Shown here in pieces: positions 50,795 through 59,167 of a DNA stretch of 64,000 bases (its first letter is position 1; every line of letters begins with the position of its first letter). The stretch is taken from contig NZ_JBEPOK010000001.1 of the NCBI RefSeq assembly GCF_040546765.1, forward strand, positions 2,108,001-2,172,000, read 5' to 3'. The stretch is from Arthrobacter sp. OAP107 (GTDB lineage: Bacteria > Actinomycetota > Actinomycetes > Actinomycetales > Micrococcaceae). The notes under the pieces were generated by a model. That model was not told the origin of the DNA, did no database searches, and worked only from the letters and a program-made list of their open reading frames with translations. The position numbers and the translations under genes were made by a program.

Positions 50795-51737
50795 AGCCGA
50801 CGGCGGCGAACCGTTCGGCGGGTACCATGCCGGATTCTCGGTGCTGGTGGGCCGGCCGAACGCCGGCAAATCCACCCTCACCAACGCCCTGGTGGGCAAG
50901 AAGGTGGCCATCACCTCGGCCAAGCCGCAGACCACGCGGCACACCATCCGCGGGATCGTCCATCGCGAGGACGCCCAGCTGATCCTGGTGGACACCCCCG
51001 GCCTGCACCGGCCCCGCACCCTGCTGGGCAAGCGGCTAAACGACCTCGTCGCCGACACCCTCTCAGAGGTGGATGCGATCGGGTTCTGCATCCCCGCCAA
51101 CGAGAAGATCGGCCCCGGTGACAAGTTCATCGCCGCCCAGCTTGCCGCCGTGGGCCGCAAGCCGGTGATTGCCCTGGTCACCAAGGCAGACCTGGTGGAC
51201 CGGCAGGCCCTGACGGAGCAGCTGCTGGCTGTCGCTGAACTCGGCAGGGAAGTGCTGGGCGAGGACGGCTGGAAGGACATCGTTCCGGTCTCCGCCGCGG
51301 ACGGGTTCCAGGTGGGCACCGTGGCGGACGTCCTGATCAGCCACATGCCGCCGTCGCCCCCGCTCTACCCGGACGGTGAGCTGACCGACGAGCCCGAAGC
51401 CGTCATGGTGGCTGAACTCATCCGCGAGGCTGCGCTGGAGGGTGTGCGCGACGAGCTGCCGCACTCACTGGCTGTTGTGGTCGAGGAGATCGTCCCGCGC
51501 GAGGGCCGCACCGAGGACAACCCCCTGCTGGACGTCCGCGTCAACCTCTACGTGGAGCGCCCGTCGCAGAAGGCGATCATCATCGGCAAGGGCGGAAGCC
51601 GCCTGCGGGAGGTCGGCACCAATGCCCGGAAGGGCATCGAGGCGCTCCTGGGCACACGCATCTACCTCGACCTGCACGTCAAGGTCGCCAAAGACTGGCA
51701 GCGCGACCCCAAGCAGCTGGTGAAGCTCGGGTTCTGA
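50778..51737 (+). CDS. era: GTPase Era
   Basis: 319-residue GTPase for 30S assembly. G1 GRPNAGKST at 25-33, G3 DTPG and G4 TKAD. A C-terminal KH domain with IIIGKGGSRLREVGTNARKG binds the 16S rRNA 3' end. GTG 50778 has GGGAG about 7 nt upstream; the frame opens at 50619 inside the preceding gene. Fourth gene of the phoH-ybeY-corC-era unit, which groups three 16S rRNA maturation factors. Not followed by an evident terminator. Confidence 0.96.
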   Translation: MSKQNKADGGEPFGGYHAGFSVLVGRPNAGKSTLTNALVGKKVAITSAKPQTTRHTIRGIVHREDAQLILVDTPGLHRPRTLLGKRLNDLVADTLSEVDAIGFCIPANEKIGPGDKFIAAQLAAVGRKPVIALVTKADLVDRQALTEQLLAVAELGREVLGEDGWKDIVPVSAADGFQVGTVADVLISHMPPSPPLYPDGELTDEPEAVMVAELIREAALEGVRDELPHSLAVVVEEIVPREGRTEDNPLLDVRVNLYVERPSQKAIIIGKGGSRLREVGTNARKGIEALLGTRIYLDLHVKVAKDWQRDPKQLVKLGF

Positions 51738-51865
51738 CCCGCTGCCGCCTGCATTCCGGCGCCAAGCGCCAGCACGCCGGGCCGCAAACGCCGGATTTCC
51801 GGGGTTTTCCCAGAAACGGCTACTAAAATAGGCCGGATCCCATTTTTTCGAGGAAGGTACACCCT

Positions 51866-53446
51866 GTGGTGCGACGCCGCGACAACCGCGCCCAAGGACC
51901 GGGCACACCCGCCCGCTCCGAGCCAGCTGCCCGGCATGCCGAGGACGCCCGGCTGGGCGCTGCCCGGCACTTGAATGTCCACCACATGCCCGCATGGCTC
52001 AAGGTGACCACCGCCGTCGTCGCCGTGGTCCTGGCCGGCGGCCTGGCCTTTGCCGGCTACTGGTACTTCAGGCTGCAGTCCAACATCTCCACGTCCGCCC
52101 TGGGGGCGGGCAGCAGCCGTACGGACACTACGGATGACGCCACTGGCAGGTTACAGATCCTGATCCTGGGATCCGACACCCGCGACGGCAAGAACTCCAA
52201 TTACGGCAGCAAGGAGGATTCCACCGGCTACGGCAACTCCGACGTCATGATGCTGATGGACATCTCCGAGGACAACAAGCGGGTCAACGTCATCAGCTTC
52301 CCCCGCGACCTGCTGGTGAACATCCCCAAGTGCACCGACCAGAAGACCGGCAAGCAGTACCCGGCCCGCAGCGGCATCATGATCAATGAGGCCATGAAGG
52401 AGGCCGGCATCGGCTGCGCCGTGGACACCGTCAACAAGTTGACCGGCATGGAGGTGGACCACTTCATGATGGCCGACTTCAATGCCGTCAAGGAGCTGTC
52501 GAATGCCGTGGGCGGCGTCTCGGTGTGCATCAGCGACGCCGTCTATGACCCCGACTCGCGGCTGCGGTTGCCCAAGGGCACCTCCCAGGTGCAGGGCGAA
52601 CAGGCCCTGGCGTTCCTGCGCACCCGCCACGCGTTCGGCGACGGCGGCGACCTCGGCCGCATCAAGGCCCAGCAGGGCTTCCTGTCCTCCCTGACCCGGA
52701 AGATCAAGGATGACGGCACCCTCTCCAACCCGGCCAAGCTGCTGAACATTGCCGACGTCATCACCAAGAACCTGACGGTCGACGACGGACTCGCCTCCGT
52801 GCCGTCGATGATCACCATCGCCAACCGGCTAAAGACGATCGACGTCGGCAAGGTCGCCTTTGTAGCGATGCCGACCGTCCCGGCCACCAGCGATCCCAAC
52901 CGGCTGGAAGCCGCGCCGGCCGCTGCGCAGCTGTTTGCCGCCCTGCGCAAGGATGTCGACCTGACCGACCCGGACGGGAAGGAAAACCCGTCACCTTCGG
53001 CGAAGCCCACACCGTCGGCCAGCTCCACTCCGAAGGCCACCCCCAAGCCCACGGCCACGACGGCGCCGTATGACAAGGCGCTGCAGCCGATCACCGTGGC
53101 CAACGGCACCGGCGCAGCCGGCCGGACCCAGGAAATCGTGGACGCCGTTGTGGCCGGCGGCTTCACCCAGGTGGGGCAGCTGGAGGCCGACACCACGGCA
53201 AAGACCATGGTGTACTACGGGCCCGAGTTTGCGGACGTCGCCGCTGACGTGGCAGCCCTGTTCGGTATTCCGGCCGCCCAGGTGGCTCCGTCGTCGGGCG
53301 TCGCGGGTGTGCAGCTGTACCTCGGCTCCGACTTCCCGTCCGGGACCAAGTACGGCAAGACCACCGTTCCCAAGGACGTCGTCAACCAGACGGCGGGCGA
53401 CACCGTCTGCCAGCAGGCAAACCCGGAGCTGGTCGTCCAGCAGTAA
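51866..53446 (+). CDS. LytR-CpsA-Psr (LCP) family cell-wall ligase with LytR_C domain
   Basis: 526 residues. A basic cytoplasmic N-terminus and one transmembrane helix (residues about 47-68, TAVVAVVLAGGLAFAGYW) lead to an extracellular LCP domain. Typical parts are ILILGSDTRDG, SDVMMLMDISEDNKRVNVISFPRDLLV, and LAFLRTRHAFGDGGDLGRIKAQQ with the catalytic Arg residues. A Pro/Ser/Thr linker then leads to a C-terminal LytR_C domain (VANGTGAAGRTQEIVDAVV). LCP enzymes attach secondary glycopolymers to peptidoglycan. GTG 51866 with GAGGAAGG upstream; a second GTG follows immediately. Confidence 0.93.
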   Translation: MVRRRDNRAQGPGTPARSEPAARHAEDARLGAARHLNVHHMPAWLKVTTAVVAVVLAGGLAFAGYWYFRLQSNISTSALGAGSSRTDTTDDATGRLQILILGSDTRDGKNSNYGSKEDSTGYGNSDVMMLMDISEDNKRVNVISFPRDLLVNIPKCTDQKTGKQYPARSGIMINEAMKEAGIGCAVDTVNKLTGMEVDHFMMADFNAVKELSNAVGGVSVCISDAVYDPDSRLRLPKGTSQVQGEQALAFLRTRHAFGDGGDLGRIKAQQGFLSSLTRKIKDDGTLSNPAKLLNIADVITKNLTVDDGLASVPSMITIANRLKTIDVGKVAFVAMPTVPATSDPNRLEAAPAAAQLFAALRKDVDLTDPDGKENPSPSAKPTPSASSTPKATPKPTATTAPYDKALQPITVANGTGAAGRTQEIVDAVVAGGFTQVGQLEADTTAKTMVYYGPEFADVAADVAALFGIPAAQVAPSSGVAGVQLYLGSDFPSGTKYGKTTVPKDVVNQTAGDTVCQQANPELVVQQ

Positions 53447-53481
53447 CCGGCCGCAGGCCGGAGACATACAGCCGGGCACGA

Positions 53482-53520
53482 AAATGCCGGACCGCCCCGA
53501 GGGGGGGCGGCCCGGCATTT
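53482..53520. terminator. Bidirectional terminator between the LCP gene and the M13 peptidase
   Basis: AAATGCCGG (53482-53490) pairs with CCGGCATTT (53512-53520), and inside them CCGCCCC pairs with GGGGCGG with a single A/C mismatch between the two stems. The A/T ends give short U runs in both directions for the convergent genes. Confidence 0.85.
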
Positions 53521-53526
53521 CTGCAC

Positions 53527-55479
53527 CTACCAGATGCTGACGCGCTCCGCCGGCGGCATCCACATGCCGTCCTCCTCCGTGACGCCGAACGCGGCGTGGA
53601 AGGAGTCCAGGTTCTTGGCAATGGCGTTGGTACGGAACTCGTTGGGGGAGTGCGGGTCCGTGGCGAGGCGCCGTATGGCCTCCTCGGTGCGGATCACCTG
53701 GCGCCAGCCCGCCGCCCAGGAGGCAAAGAAGCGCTGTTCACCCGTCAGCCCGTCGAGCACCGGAGGTTCCTGGCCGTCGAGGCTCAGGCGGTAGGCCTTG
53801 TGCGCAATGGTCAGTCCGCCCAGGTCGCCGATGTTCTCGCCCAGCGTGAGTTTGCCGTTGACGTTGTGGCCGGGTGCGGCGTACGGGGACAGGGCGTCAA
53901 ACTGGTCCACGAGGCGCCCGGTCAGGGCTTCGAAAGCCTTGCGGTCGTCCTCGGTCCACCAGTTGCGCAGCTCGCCCTTGCCGTCGAACTGCGAGCCCTG
54001 GTCATCGAAGCCATGGCCGATTTCGTGCCCGATCACGGCCCCGATGCCGCCGTAGTTCACGGCGTCGTCCGCTTCGGCGGTGAAGAAGGGCGGCTGCAGG
54101 ATGGCCGCCGGGAAGACGATTTCGTTCAGCATCGGGTGGTAGTAGGCGTTGACGGTTTGCGGTGTCATGAGCCACTTGTTGAGGTCCACCGGCTTGCCGA
54201 CCTCGTCAAGGTGCCGGTCGACGTCGGCGTTGTGGGCGCGTTCGACGTTGCCGAGCAAGTCAGCCGGGTCGATGACCACGGCCGAGTAGTCGATCCACTC
54301 GTCCGGGAATCCGATCTTCGCCCGGAACGCCCCAAGCTTCCGGAGCGCCTCGGCCTTGGTGTCCTCGCCCATCCATTCCAGGCCGCTGATGCTCTGCCGG
54401 TAGGCCTCGATCAGGTTACCCACCAGGGTCTGCATGCGGGCCTTGTGGCCCTCGGGGAAGTGCCGGGCCACGTAGATCTGGCCCACGGCCTCGCCGAGTC
54501 CGGCCTCGACGACGGCGACGCCCCGCTTCCAGCGGTCCTTGTTCCGCGGGGTGCCGCTGATGGTGGTGCCGTAGAAGGCGAAGTTCGTGTCCACGAAGGC
54601 GGACGAGAGGTAGGGTGCCGCGGAGTTGATGACCCGCAGGGCAAGCCACTCCTGCCAAACCGGCAGTGGTTCCGAGGCCAGCAGCGCGGCCGCGCCGGCG
54701 AAGAAGTCAGGGGTGCTGACCACGATCTCCTGCCGCTTCTCCGCGGCAACGTCGGCGGCGTCAAACCACGTGTCCAGCAGCGGGAAGAGTTCGCGTGCCT
54801 CGTCAGCAGACTTCAGGTTGTAGGTCTTCTGCGGGTCGCGGAGCGTGACGTTGTCCCAATGGTGCGAGGCGAGCGAGGTCTCCAGCGTCACCACCCGGGC
54901 CGCAGCGTTTTCGGCATCGGCCACGCCGGCCAGGCCGAACATGGTGCCCACGTACTCCCGGTAGGACTTCACCACCGGGGCGAATTTCTCTTCGCGGTAG
55001 TAGGACTCGTCCGGGAGCCCGAGGCCGCCCTGGCCCGTGTACAGGAGAACGCGGTCGGGATTGCCTGCATCGGGTGCAGGGTAGATGTAGAAAAGGCCCG
55101 ACACGTCGGCACGGAAGAGCCGGCCGGCCAGTGCCAGCAGCTCGGAAATGCTGGCCGTGGCGAAGACCTCGGCCAGGCGTCCACGGATGGGGTCCATGCC
55201 CTTGGCCTCGACGGCTGCCTCATCCATGAAGCTCCTGTAGAGGTCGCCGATCTTCCGCTCGATGCCGCTGGCCTCACCGCCCTTGGCAGCGGCCTCCTCG
55301 ATGATTTCCCGGACAGCCAGCTCGGAGCCGTCACGAAGGGCGGTGAAAGTGCCTTCCAGCGGACGGTCGTCGGGGATGGTGGTGTCCTTCAGCCAGGCGC
55401 CGTTCACATGCTGGTAGAGGTCGTCCTGTGGCCTCACGCTGTGGTCGATATTTGACAGGGCGATCCCCGAAATTGGCAC
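53527..55479 (-). CDS. M13 family zinc metallopeptidase (neprilysin-like)
   Basis: 650-residue endopeptidase. The zinc motif HEIGH is at 485-489 (GAVIGHEIGHGFDDQGSQFD), with the third ligand and Asp in GENIGDLGG downstream. NAYYHPMLNEIVFPAAILQPPFF precedes it in two parts, as in PepO and neprilysin, and the C-terminal FRTNAIAKNLDSF and W-terminated end are typical. No signal peptide, so probably cytoplasmic as in PepO-type enzymes. GTG 55479 has GAAGGAG 5 nt upstream. Substrates are likely short peptides (family knowledge). Confidence 0.93.
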   Translation of the reverse strand: MPISGIALSNIDHSVRPQDDLYQHVNGAWLKDTTIPDDRPLEGTFTALRDGSELAVREIIEEAAAKGGEASGIERKIGDLYRSFMDEAAVEAKGMDPIRGRLAEVFATASISELLALAGRLFRADVSGLFYIYPAPDAGNPDRVLLYTGQGGLGLPDESYYREEKFAPVVKSYREYVGTMFGLAGVADAENAAARVVTLETSLASHHWDNVTLRDPQKTYNLKSADEARELFPLLDTWFDAADVAAEKRQEIVVSTPDFFAGAAALLASEPLPVWQEWLALRVINSAAPYLSSAFVDTNFAFYGTTISGTPRNKDRWKRGVAVVEAGLGEAVGQIYVARHFPEGHKARMQTLVGNLIEAYRQSISGLEWMGEDTKAEALRKLGAFRAKIGFPDEWIDYSAVVIDPADLLGNVERAHNADVDRHLDEVGKPVDLNKWLMTPQTVNAYYHPMLNEIVFPAAILQPPFFTAEADDAVNYGGIGAVIGHEIGHGFDDQGSQFDGKGELRNWWTEDDRKAFEALTGRLVDQFDALSPYAAPGHNVNGKLTLGENIGDLGGLTIAHKAYRLSLDGQEPPVLDGLTGEQRFFASWAAGWRQVIRTEEAIRRLATDPHSPNEFRTNAIAKNLDSFHAAFGVTEEDGMWMPPAERVSIW

Positions 55480-55583
55480 AGGAGCTCCTTCGATGACGGG
55501 CTGCGGCCGGCACGTTCACCGGTGCAGCGTCTGCATGGTGGACGTTGCTGGAGGTGTTGCACCTTCATCTTACGCACCCGTGT

Positions 55584-55589
55584 TACTGT
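55584..55589 (+). promoter_or_regulatory. Candidate -10 of the leuA leader transcript
   Basis: TACTGT fits TANNNT and ends 6 nt before GTG 55596, exactly the geometry seen before the leuS leader. TTGCAC at 55557-55562 resembles a -35 but is 21 nt away, longer than optimal. Confidence 0.48.
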
Positions 55590-55595
55590 GAAATG

Positions 55596-55652
55596 GTGCG
55601 TGCAGAGCTCCTTCTTCTTAGCTGCCGCGGCGAGGCCTCAGACGCGATCTAG
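55596..55652 (+). CDS. leuA leader peptide MRAELLLLSCRGEASDAI
   Basis: Eighteen codons from GTG to TAG with four consecutive Leu codons (CTC CTT CTT CTT, 55608-55619) followed by Ser. An ATG one codon upstream is also in frame, but GTG sits at the 6-nt distance from the -10. Downstream RNA folds into a long stem whose 5' arm begins within the Cys10 codon, so ribosome position decides whether it forms. Conserved leader structure upstream of leuA is known in Actinobacteria (the LEU element); this specific peptide is read directly here. Confidence 0.72.
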   Translation: MRAELLLLSCRGEASDAI

Positions 55653-55675
55653 CGCAAGGCCCACCCTCGTCGCGG
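55625..55675 (+). ncRNA. leuA leader stem (LEU-element-like regulatory RNA)
   Basis: Arms 55625-55635 and 55665-55675 pair over 11 bp with one G-U wobble (CCGCGGCGAGG with CCTCGTCGCGG). Inside, GCCT (55635-55638) can pair with AGGC (55657-55660) and GCG (55644-55646) with CGC (55653-55655), suggesting nested or pseudoknotted folding. No U tract follows, so control may be through an alternative structure rather than simple termination. The rest of the gap to leuA (55676-55730) shows nothing else. Confidence 0.55.
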
Positions 55676-55730
55676 AGTTTGCGTTGCCCGGCCACCCTTT
55701 CACTCAGGAATCACAGAAAAGGCCAGATTA

Positions 55731-57470
55731 ATGCGAAACGCACAGAAGCCCTCGGGAATGCCGATCCACCGCTACATCCCGTTCCAGGACCAGATCAAGG
55801 TCGATCTGCCGGACCGCACCTGGCCGGATAAAATCATCACCACCGCGCCGCGCTGGTGCGCAGTGGACCTGCGGGACGGCAACCAGGCACTGATCGATCC
55901 CATGAGCCCGGCGCGCAAGATGAAGATGTTCGACCTGCTGGTCCGCATGGGCTATAAGGAAATTGAAGTCGGCTTCCCCTCCGCGTCGCAGACCGACTTC
56001 GACTTCGTCCGCCAGCTGATCGAAGGCAACCACATCCCGGACGACGTCACCATCCAGGTGCTGACCCAGGCCCGCGAACACCTCATCGAGCGGACCTACG
56101 AGTCCCTGGTGGGCGCCAAGCAGGCCATCGTGCACCTGTACAACTCCACCTCCGTCCTGCAGCGCCGCGTGGTGTTCAACCAGGACGAGGACGGCATCCT
56201 GGACATCGCCCTGCAGGGCGCGCGCCTCTGCAAGAAGTACGAGGAAACCCTGGGCGACACCCACATCACCTACGAGTACTCACCGGAGTCCTTCACCGGC
56301 ACTGAGCTGGAGTACGCGGTCCGCGTCTGCAACGCCGTCGCCGACGTCTTTGAGGCGTCAGCCGACCGCCAGGTGATCATCAACCTGCCCGCCACCGTGG
56401 AAATGGCCACCCCGAACGTCTACGCGGACTCCATCGAGTGGATGAGCCGGCACCTGCACCCGCGCGAAGGCATCATCCTCTCCCTGCACCCGCACAACGA
56501 CCGCGGCACCGGCGTGGCCGCGGCCGAGCTGGGCTACCAGGCCGGCGCCGACCGCATCGAGGGCTGCCTGTTCGGCAACGGTGAGCGCACCGGCAACGTG
56601 GACCTGGTGACCCTGGGGCTGAACATGTTCGTGCAGGGCATCGACCCGATGATCGACTTTTCCGACATCGATGACGTCCGGCGCACCGTGGAGTACTGCA
56701 ACCAGCTGCCCGTCGCGGAGCGTGCCCCTTACGGTGGCGACCTCGTCTTCACGGCGTTCTCCGGGTCCCACCAGGACGCCATCAAGAAGGGCCTCGAAGC
56801 CCTGGAGAAGGACGCTGCGGCCGCGGGCAAGGACGTCAGCGACGTCACCTGGCAGGTGCCGTACCTGCCCGTGGACCCGAAGGACCTCGGCCGCAGCTAC
56901 GAGGCCGTGATCCGGGTCAACTCCCAGTCCGGCAAGGGAGGCGTGGCCTACCTGCTGAAGAACGAGCACAGCCTGGACCTGCCGCGGCGCGCGCAGATCG
57001 AATTCTCCGGCGTCATCCAGAAGCGCACGGACACTGTCGGCGGCGAAGTCAGCGGCGCCCAGCTGTGGCAGATTTTCCAGGACGAGTACCTGCCCTCCGC
57101 CAAGACGGAAAGCCAGTGGGGCCGGTACTCGCTCGGCTCGGTGAAAACCGAATCGGACGAGGACGGCGCCATGACCCTGCACGCCTCACTGGGCGTCGAC
57201 GGCGCCCACGCCAGCCGCACCGGAACCGGCAACGGCCCCATCGCGGCGCTGCTGGACATCCTGGGCCAGGACGGCGTGGACGTGCGGGTGCTGGACTACA
57301 GCGAGCACGCCCTGTCTGAAGGCGGCAGCGCCCTCGCCGCGGCCTACGTCGAATGCGCCGTCGGGGAACGTGTCCTGTGGGGTGTCGGCATCGATTCCAA
57401 CACCAGCACGTCGGCACTGAAGGCAGTTATCTCTGCCGTGAACCGGGCCATCCGGGACGCCCAGGCCTGA
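55731..57470 (+). CDS. leuA: 2-isopropylmalate synthase
   Basis: First committed enzyme of leucine synthesis, condensing acetyl-CoA with 2-ketoisovalerate. The 579 residues are the long LeuA2 type common in Actinobacteria. The TIM-barrel signature is CAVDLRDGNQALIDPMSP near residue 43 with HPHNDRGTGVAAAELGY and GCLFGNGERTGNVDL, and the C-terminal LeuA dimer/allosteric domain ends VISAVNRAIRD. Leucine feedback inhibition is expected from the family. Upstream lies a leucine leader peptide; a 19-bp stem terminator follows. Confidence 0.96.
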   Translation: MRNAQKPSGMPIHRYIPFQDQIKVDLPDRTWPDKIITTAPRWCAVDLRDGNQALIDPMSPARKMKMFDLLVRMGYKEIEVGFPSASQTDFDFVRQLIEGNHIPDDVTIQVLTQAREHLIERTYESLVGAKQAIVHLYNSTSVLQRRVVFNQDEDGILDIALQGARLCKKYEETLGDTHITYEYSPESFTGTELEYAVRVCNAVADVFEASADRQVIINLPATVEMATPNVYADSIEWMSRHLHPREGIILSLHPHNDRGTGVAAAELGYQAGADRIEGCLFGNGERTGNVDLVTLGLNMFVQGIDPMIDFSDIDDVRRTVEYCNQLPVAERAPYGGDLVFTAFSGSHQDAIKKGLEALEKDAAAAGKDVSDVTWQVPYLPVDPKDLGRSYEAVIRVNSQSGKGGVAYLLKNEHSLDLPRRAQIEFSGVIQKRTDTVGGEVSGAQLWQIFQDEYLPSAKTESQWGRYSLGSVKTESDEDGAMTLHASLGVDGAHASRTGTGNGPIAALLDILGQDGVDVRVLDYSEHALSEGGSALAAAYVECAVGERVLWGVGIDSNTSTSALKAVISAVNRAIRDAQA

Positions 57471-57477
57471 GCTTCCT

Positions 57478-57521
57478 GAAACAGCTGCGCCGCCGGTCCA
57501 CGCCGGCGGCGCAGCTGTTTC
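57478..57521 (+). terminator. Terminator after leuA
   Basis: Perfect 19-bp inverted repeat (57478-57496 with 57503-57521) around the loop TCCACG, starting 8 nt after the leuA stop. The right arm ends TGTTTC. This is among the strongest hairpins in the window. Confidence 0.85.
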
Positions 57522-57563
57522 GGCGGCTGAGCTGTTTTCACGGAGTCAATGGGAAGATAAAGC

Positions 57564-58313
57564 GTGGCCCAATCATTTGCAGCGCGCAGCTACCGCGACG
57601 ACGCCGTGGTGTTGCGCACCCACAAGCTGGGCGAGGCGGACCGCATCATCACCCTGCTGACCAAGCACCACGGCCAGGTCCGGGCGGTGGCCAAGGGAGT
57701 CCGGCGGACCACCAGCCGCTTTGGCGCCCGCTTGGAGCCCTTCATGGTGGCAGACCTGCAGCTCGTGTCCGGCAAGACCCTCGACATCGTGACACAGGCC
57801 ATCGCGAAAGGGGCCTACGGGGGCAGCATCGCCGCCGATTACGGGCGCTACACGGTGGCGGCGGCCATGACCGAGACTGCGGAGAAGCTGACCGACGTCG
57901 ACGGTGAAGCCGGAACCGCGCAGTACAACCTTCTGGTCGGCGCCCTGGCCTCGCTGAGCCGCGGGGATCACGCCCCGGAACTGATCCTGGATTCCTATCT
58001 CCTGCGGGCCCTTTCCACCGGCGGCTGGGCGCCCAGCTTCACGGACTGCGCGCGCTGCGGCGCGCCCGGACCGCACACCGCCTTCTCCGCCCCTCTTGGC
58101 GGCATGGTCTGCGGCGGCTGCCGCCCGCCGGGGTCGCCGGCGCCGGCACCGGAAACGGTGTCCCTGCTGGGTGCGCTGCTCACCGGGGACTGGACGACGG
58201 CGGATGCCTCCCTTCCGCTCCACCGCCGCGAATCCGCGGGCCTGGTGGCAAGCTATCTGCAGTGGCACCTGGAGCGTGTCCTGAAATCCCTCAAACATGT
58301 GGAGCGTACCTAA
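57564..58313 (+). CDS. recO: DNA repair protein RecO
   Basis: 249-residue RecFOR-pathway mediator that loads RecA on SSB-coated DNA. The N-terminal OB fold has RDDAVVLRTHKLGEADRIITLLTKHHG, followed by KGVRRTTSRFGARLEPF. A C-terminal zinc site is formed by CARCG and CGGC (near residues 161 and 187). GTG 57564 with GGGAAG upstream. Followed after 2 nt by uppS, a pairing common in Actinobacteria. Confidence 0.95.
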   Translation: MAQSFAARSYRDDAVVLRTHKLGEADRIITLLTKHHGQVRAVAKGVRRTTSRFGARLEPFMVADLQLVSGKTLDIVTQAIAKGAYGGSIAADYGRYTVAAAMTETAEKLTDVDGEAGTAQYNLLVGALASLSRGDHAPELILDSYLLRALSTGGWAPSFTDCARCGAPGPHTAFSAPLGGMVCGGCRPPGSPAPAPETVSLLGALLTGDWTTADASLPLHRRESAGLVASYLQWHLERVLKSLKHVERT

Positions 58314-58315
58314 CA

Positions 58316-59137
58316 GTGTCCTTGGGAAAGAAGACCAGTCCTGCCCGGCGCCGCACCGCCCCGGTGGTGGCCCCGTACCCGCACTCCTCAGGCGCGGTTC
58401 CGCCGTCCATTCCGGCCGAGTTCGTGCCCAGGCATGTGGCCATTGTGATGGACGGCAACGGCAGGTGGGCCAACCAGCGCGGCCTGCCCCGGATCGAAGG
58501 CCACAAAGCGGGGGAGCCGGCTCTGCTGGACGTCGTGGCCGGCGCCATTGAGCTGGGCATCGAATATGTCAGCGTGTACGCCTTCTCCACGGAGAACTGG
58601 CGCCGGTCCCCGGAGGAAGTCCGCTTCCTGATGGGATTCAACAAGGAAGTGTTGCGCAGGCAGCGCAACCAGCTCGATGACTGGGGCGTGCGGATCCGTT
58701 GGTCCGGACGGCGGCCCAGGCTCTGGGGCTCGGTGATCCGCGAACTCGAGGAAGCGGAGGAATACACCGCCGGAAACAGCACGTGCACGCTGACCATGTG
58801 CGTGAACTACGGCGGCCGGGCGGAAATCGCCGACGCCGTGTCCGCCATTGCCCGGGATGTGGCCGACGGAAGGCTCAAGCCCGGTGCCATCACCGAGAAG
58901 ACGATCCAGAAGTACCTCGACGAGCCGGACCTTCCCGATGTCGACCTGTTCCTCCGCAGTTCAGGCGAACAGCGGCTGTCCAACTTCATGCTGTGGCAGT
59001 CGGCGTACGCCGAGTTCGTCTTTCTGGACACCCTGTGGCCCGACGTCGACCGCCGGACCCTCTGGGATGCGGTGGAGATCTACGCCCAGCGGGACCGCCG
59101 TTACGGCGGGGCAGTGGACGCCGCCAAGGCCCTCTAG
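58316..59137 (+). CDS. uppS: Isoprenyl transferase (cis-prenyl diphosphate synthase)
   Basis: 273 residues from GTG 58316. Cis-prenyltransferase motifs: VAIVMDGNGRWANQRGLPRIEGH near residue 40 (catalytic Asp, diphosphate-binding Arg), YAFSTENWRRSPEEV, and the C-terminal LRSSGEQRLSNFMLWQSAY with YAEFVFLDTLWPD. It makes the polyprenyl carrier for peptidoglycan and wall glycans; the exact chain length cannot be read from the sequence. An N-terminal extension of about 38 residues, basic and Pro-rich, precedes the core. The frame opens inside recO. Confidence 0.93.
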   Translation: MSLGKKTSPARRRTAPVVAPYPHSSGAVPPSIPAEFVPRHVAIVMDGNGRWANQRGLPRIEGHKAGEPALLDVVAGAIELGIEYVSVYAFSTENWRRSPEEVRFLMGFNKEVLRRQRNQLDDWGVRIRWSGRRPRLWGSVIRELEEAEEYTAGNSTCTLTMCVNYGGRAEIADAVSAIARDVADGRLKPGAITEKTIQKYLDEPDLPDVDLFLRSSGEQRLSNFMLWQSAYAEFVFLDTLWPDVDRRTLWDAVEIYAQRDRRYGGAVDAAKAL

Positions 59138-59167
59138 GTCCCGTGGTCCTGGATACCCTGCGCCGGC

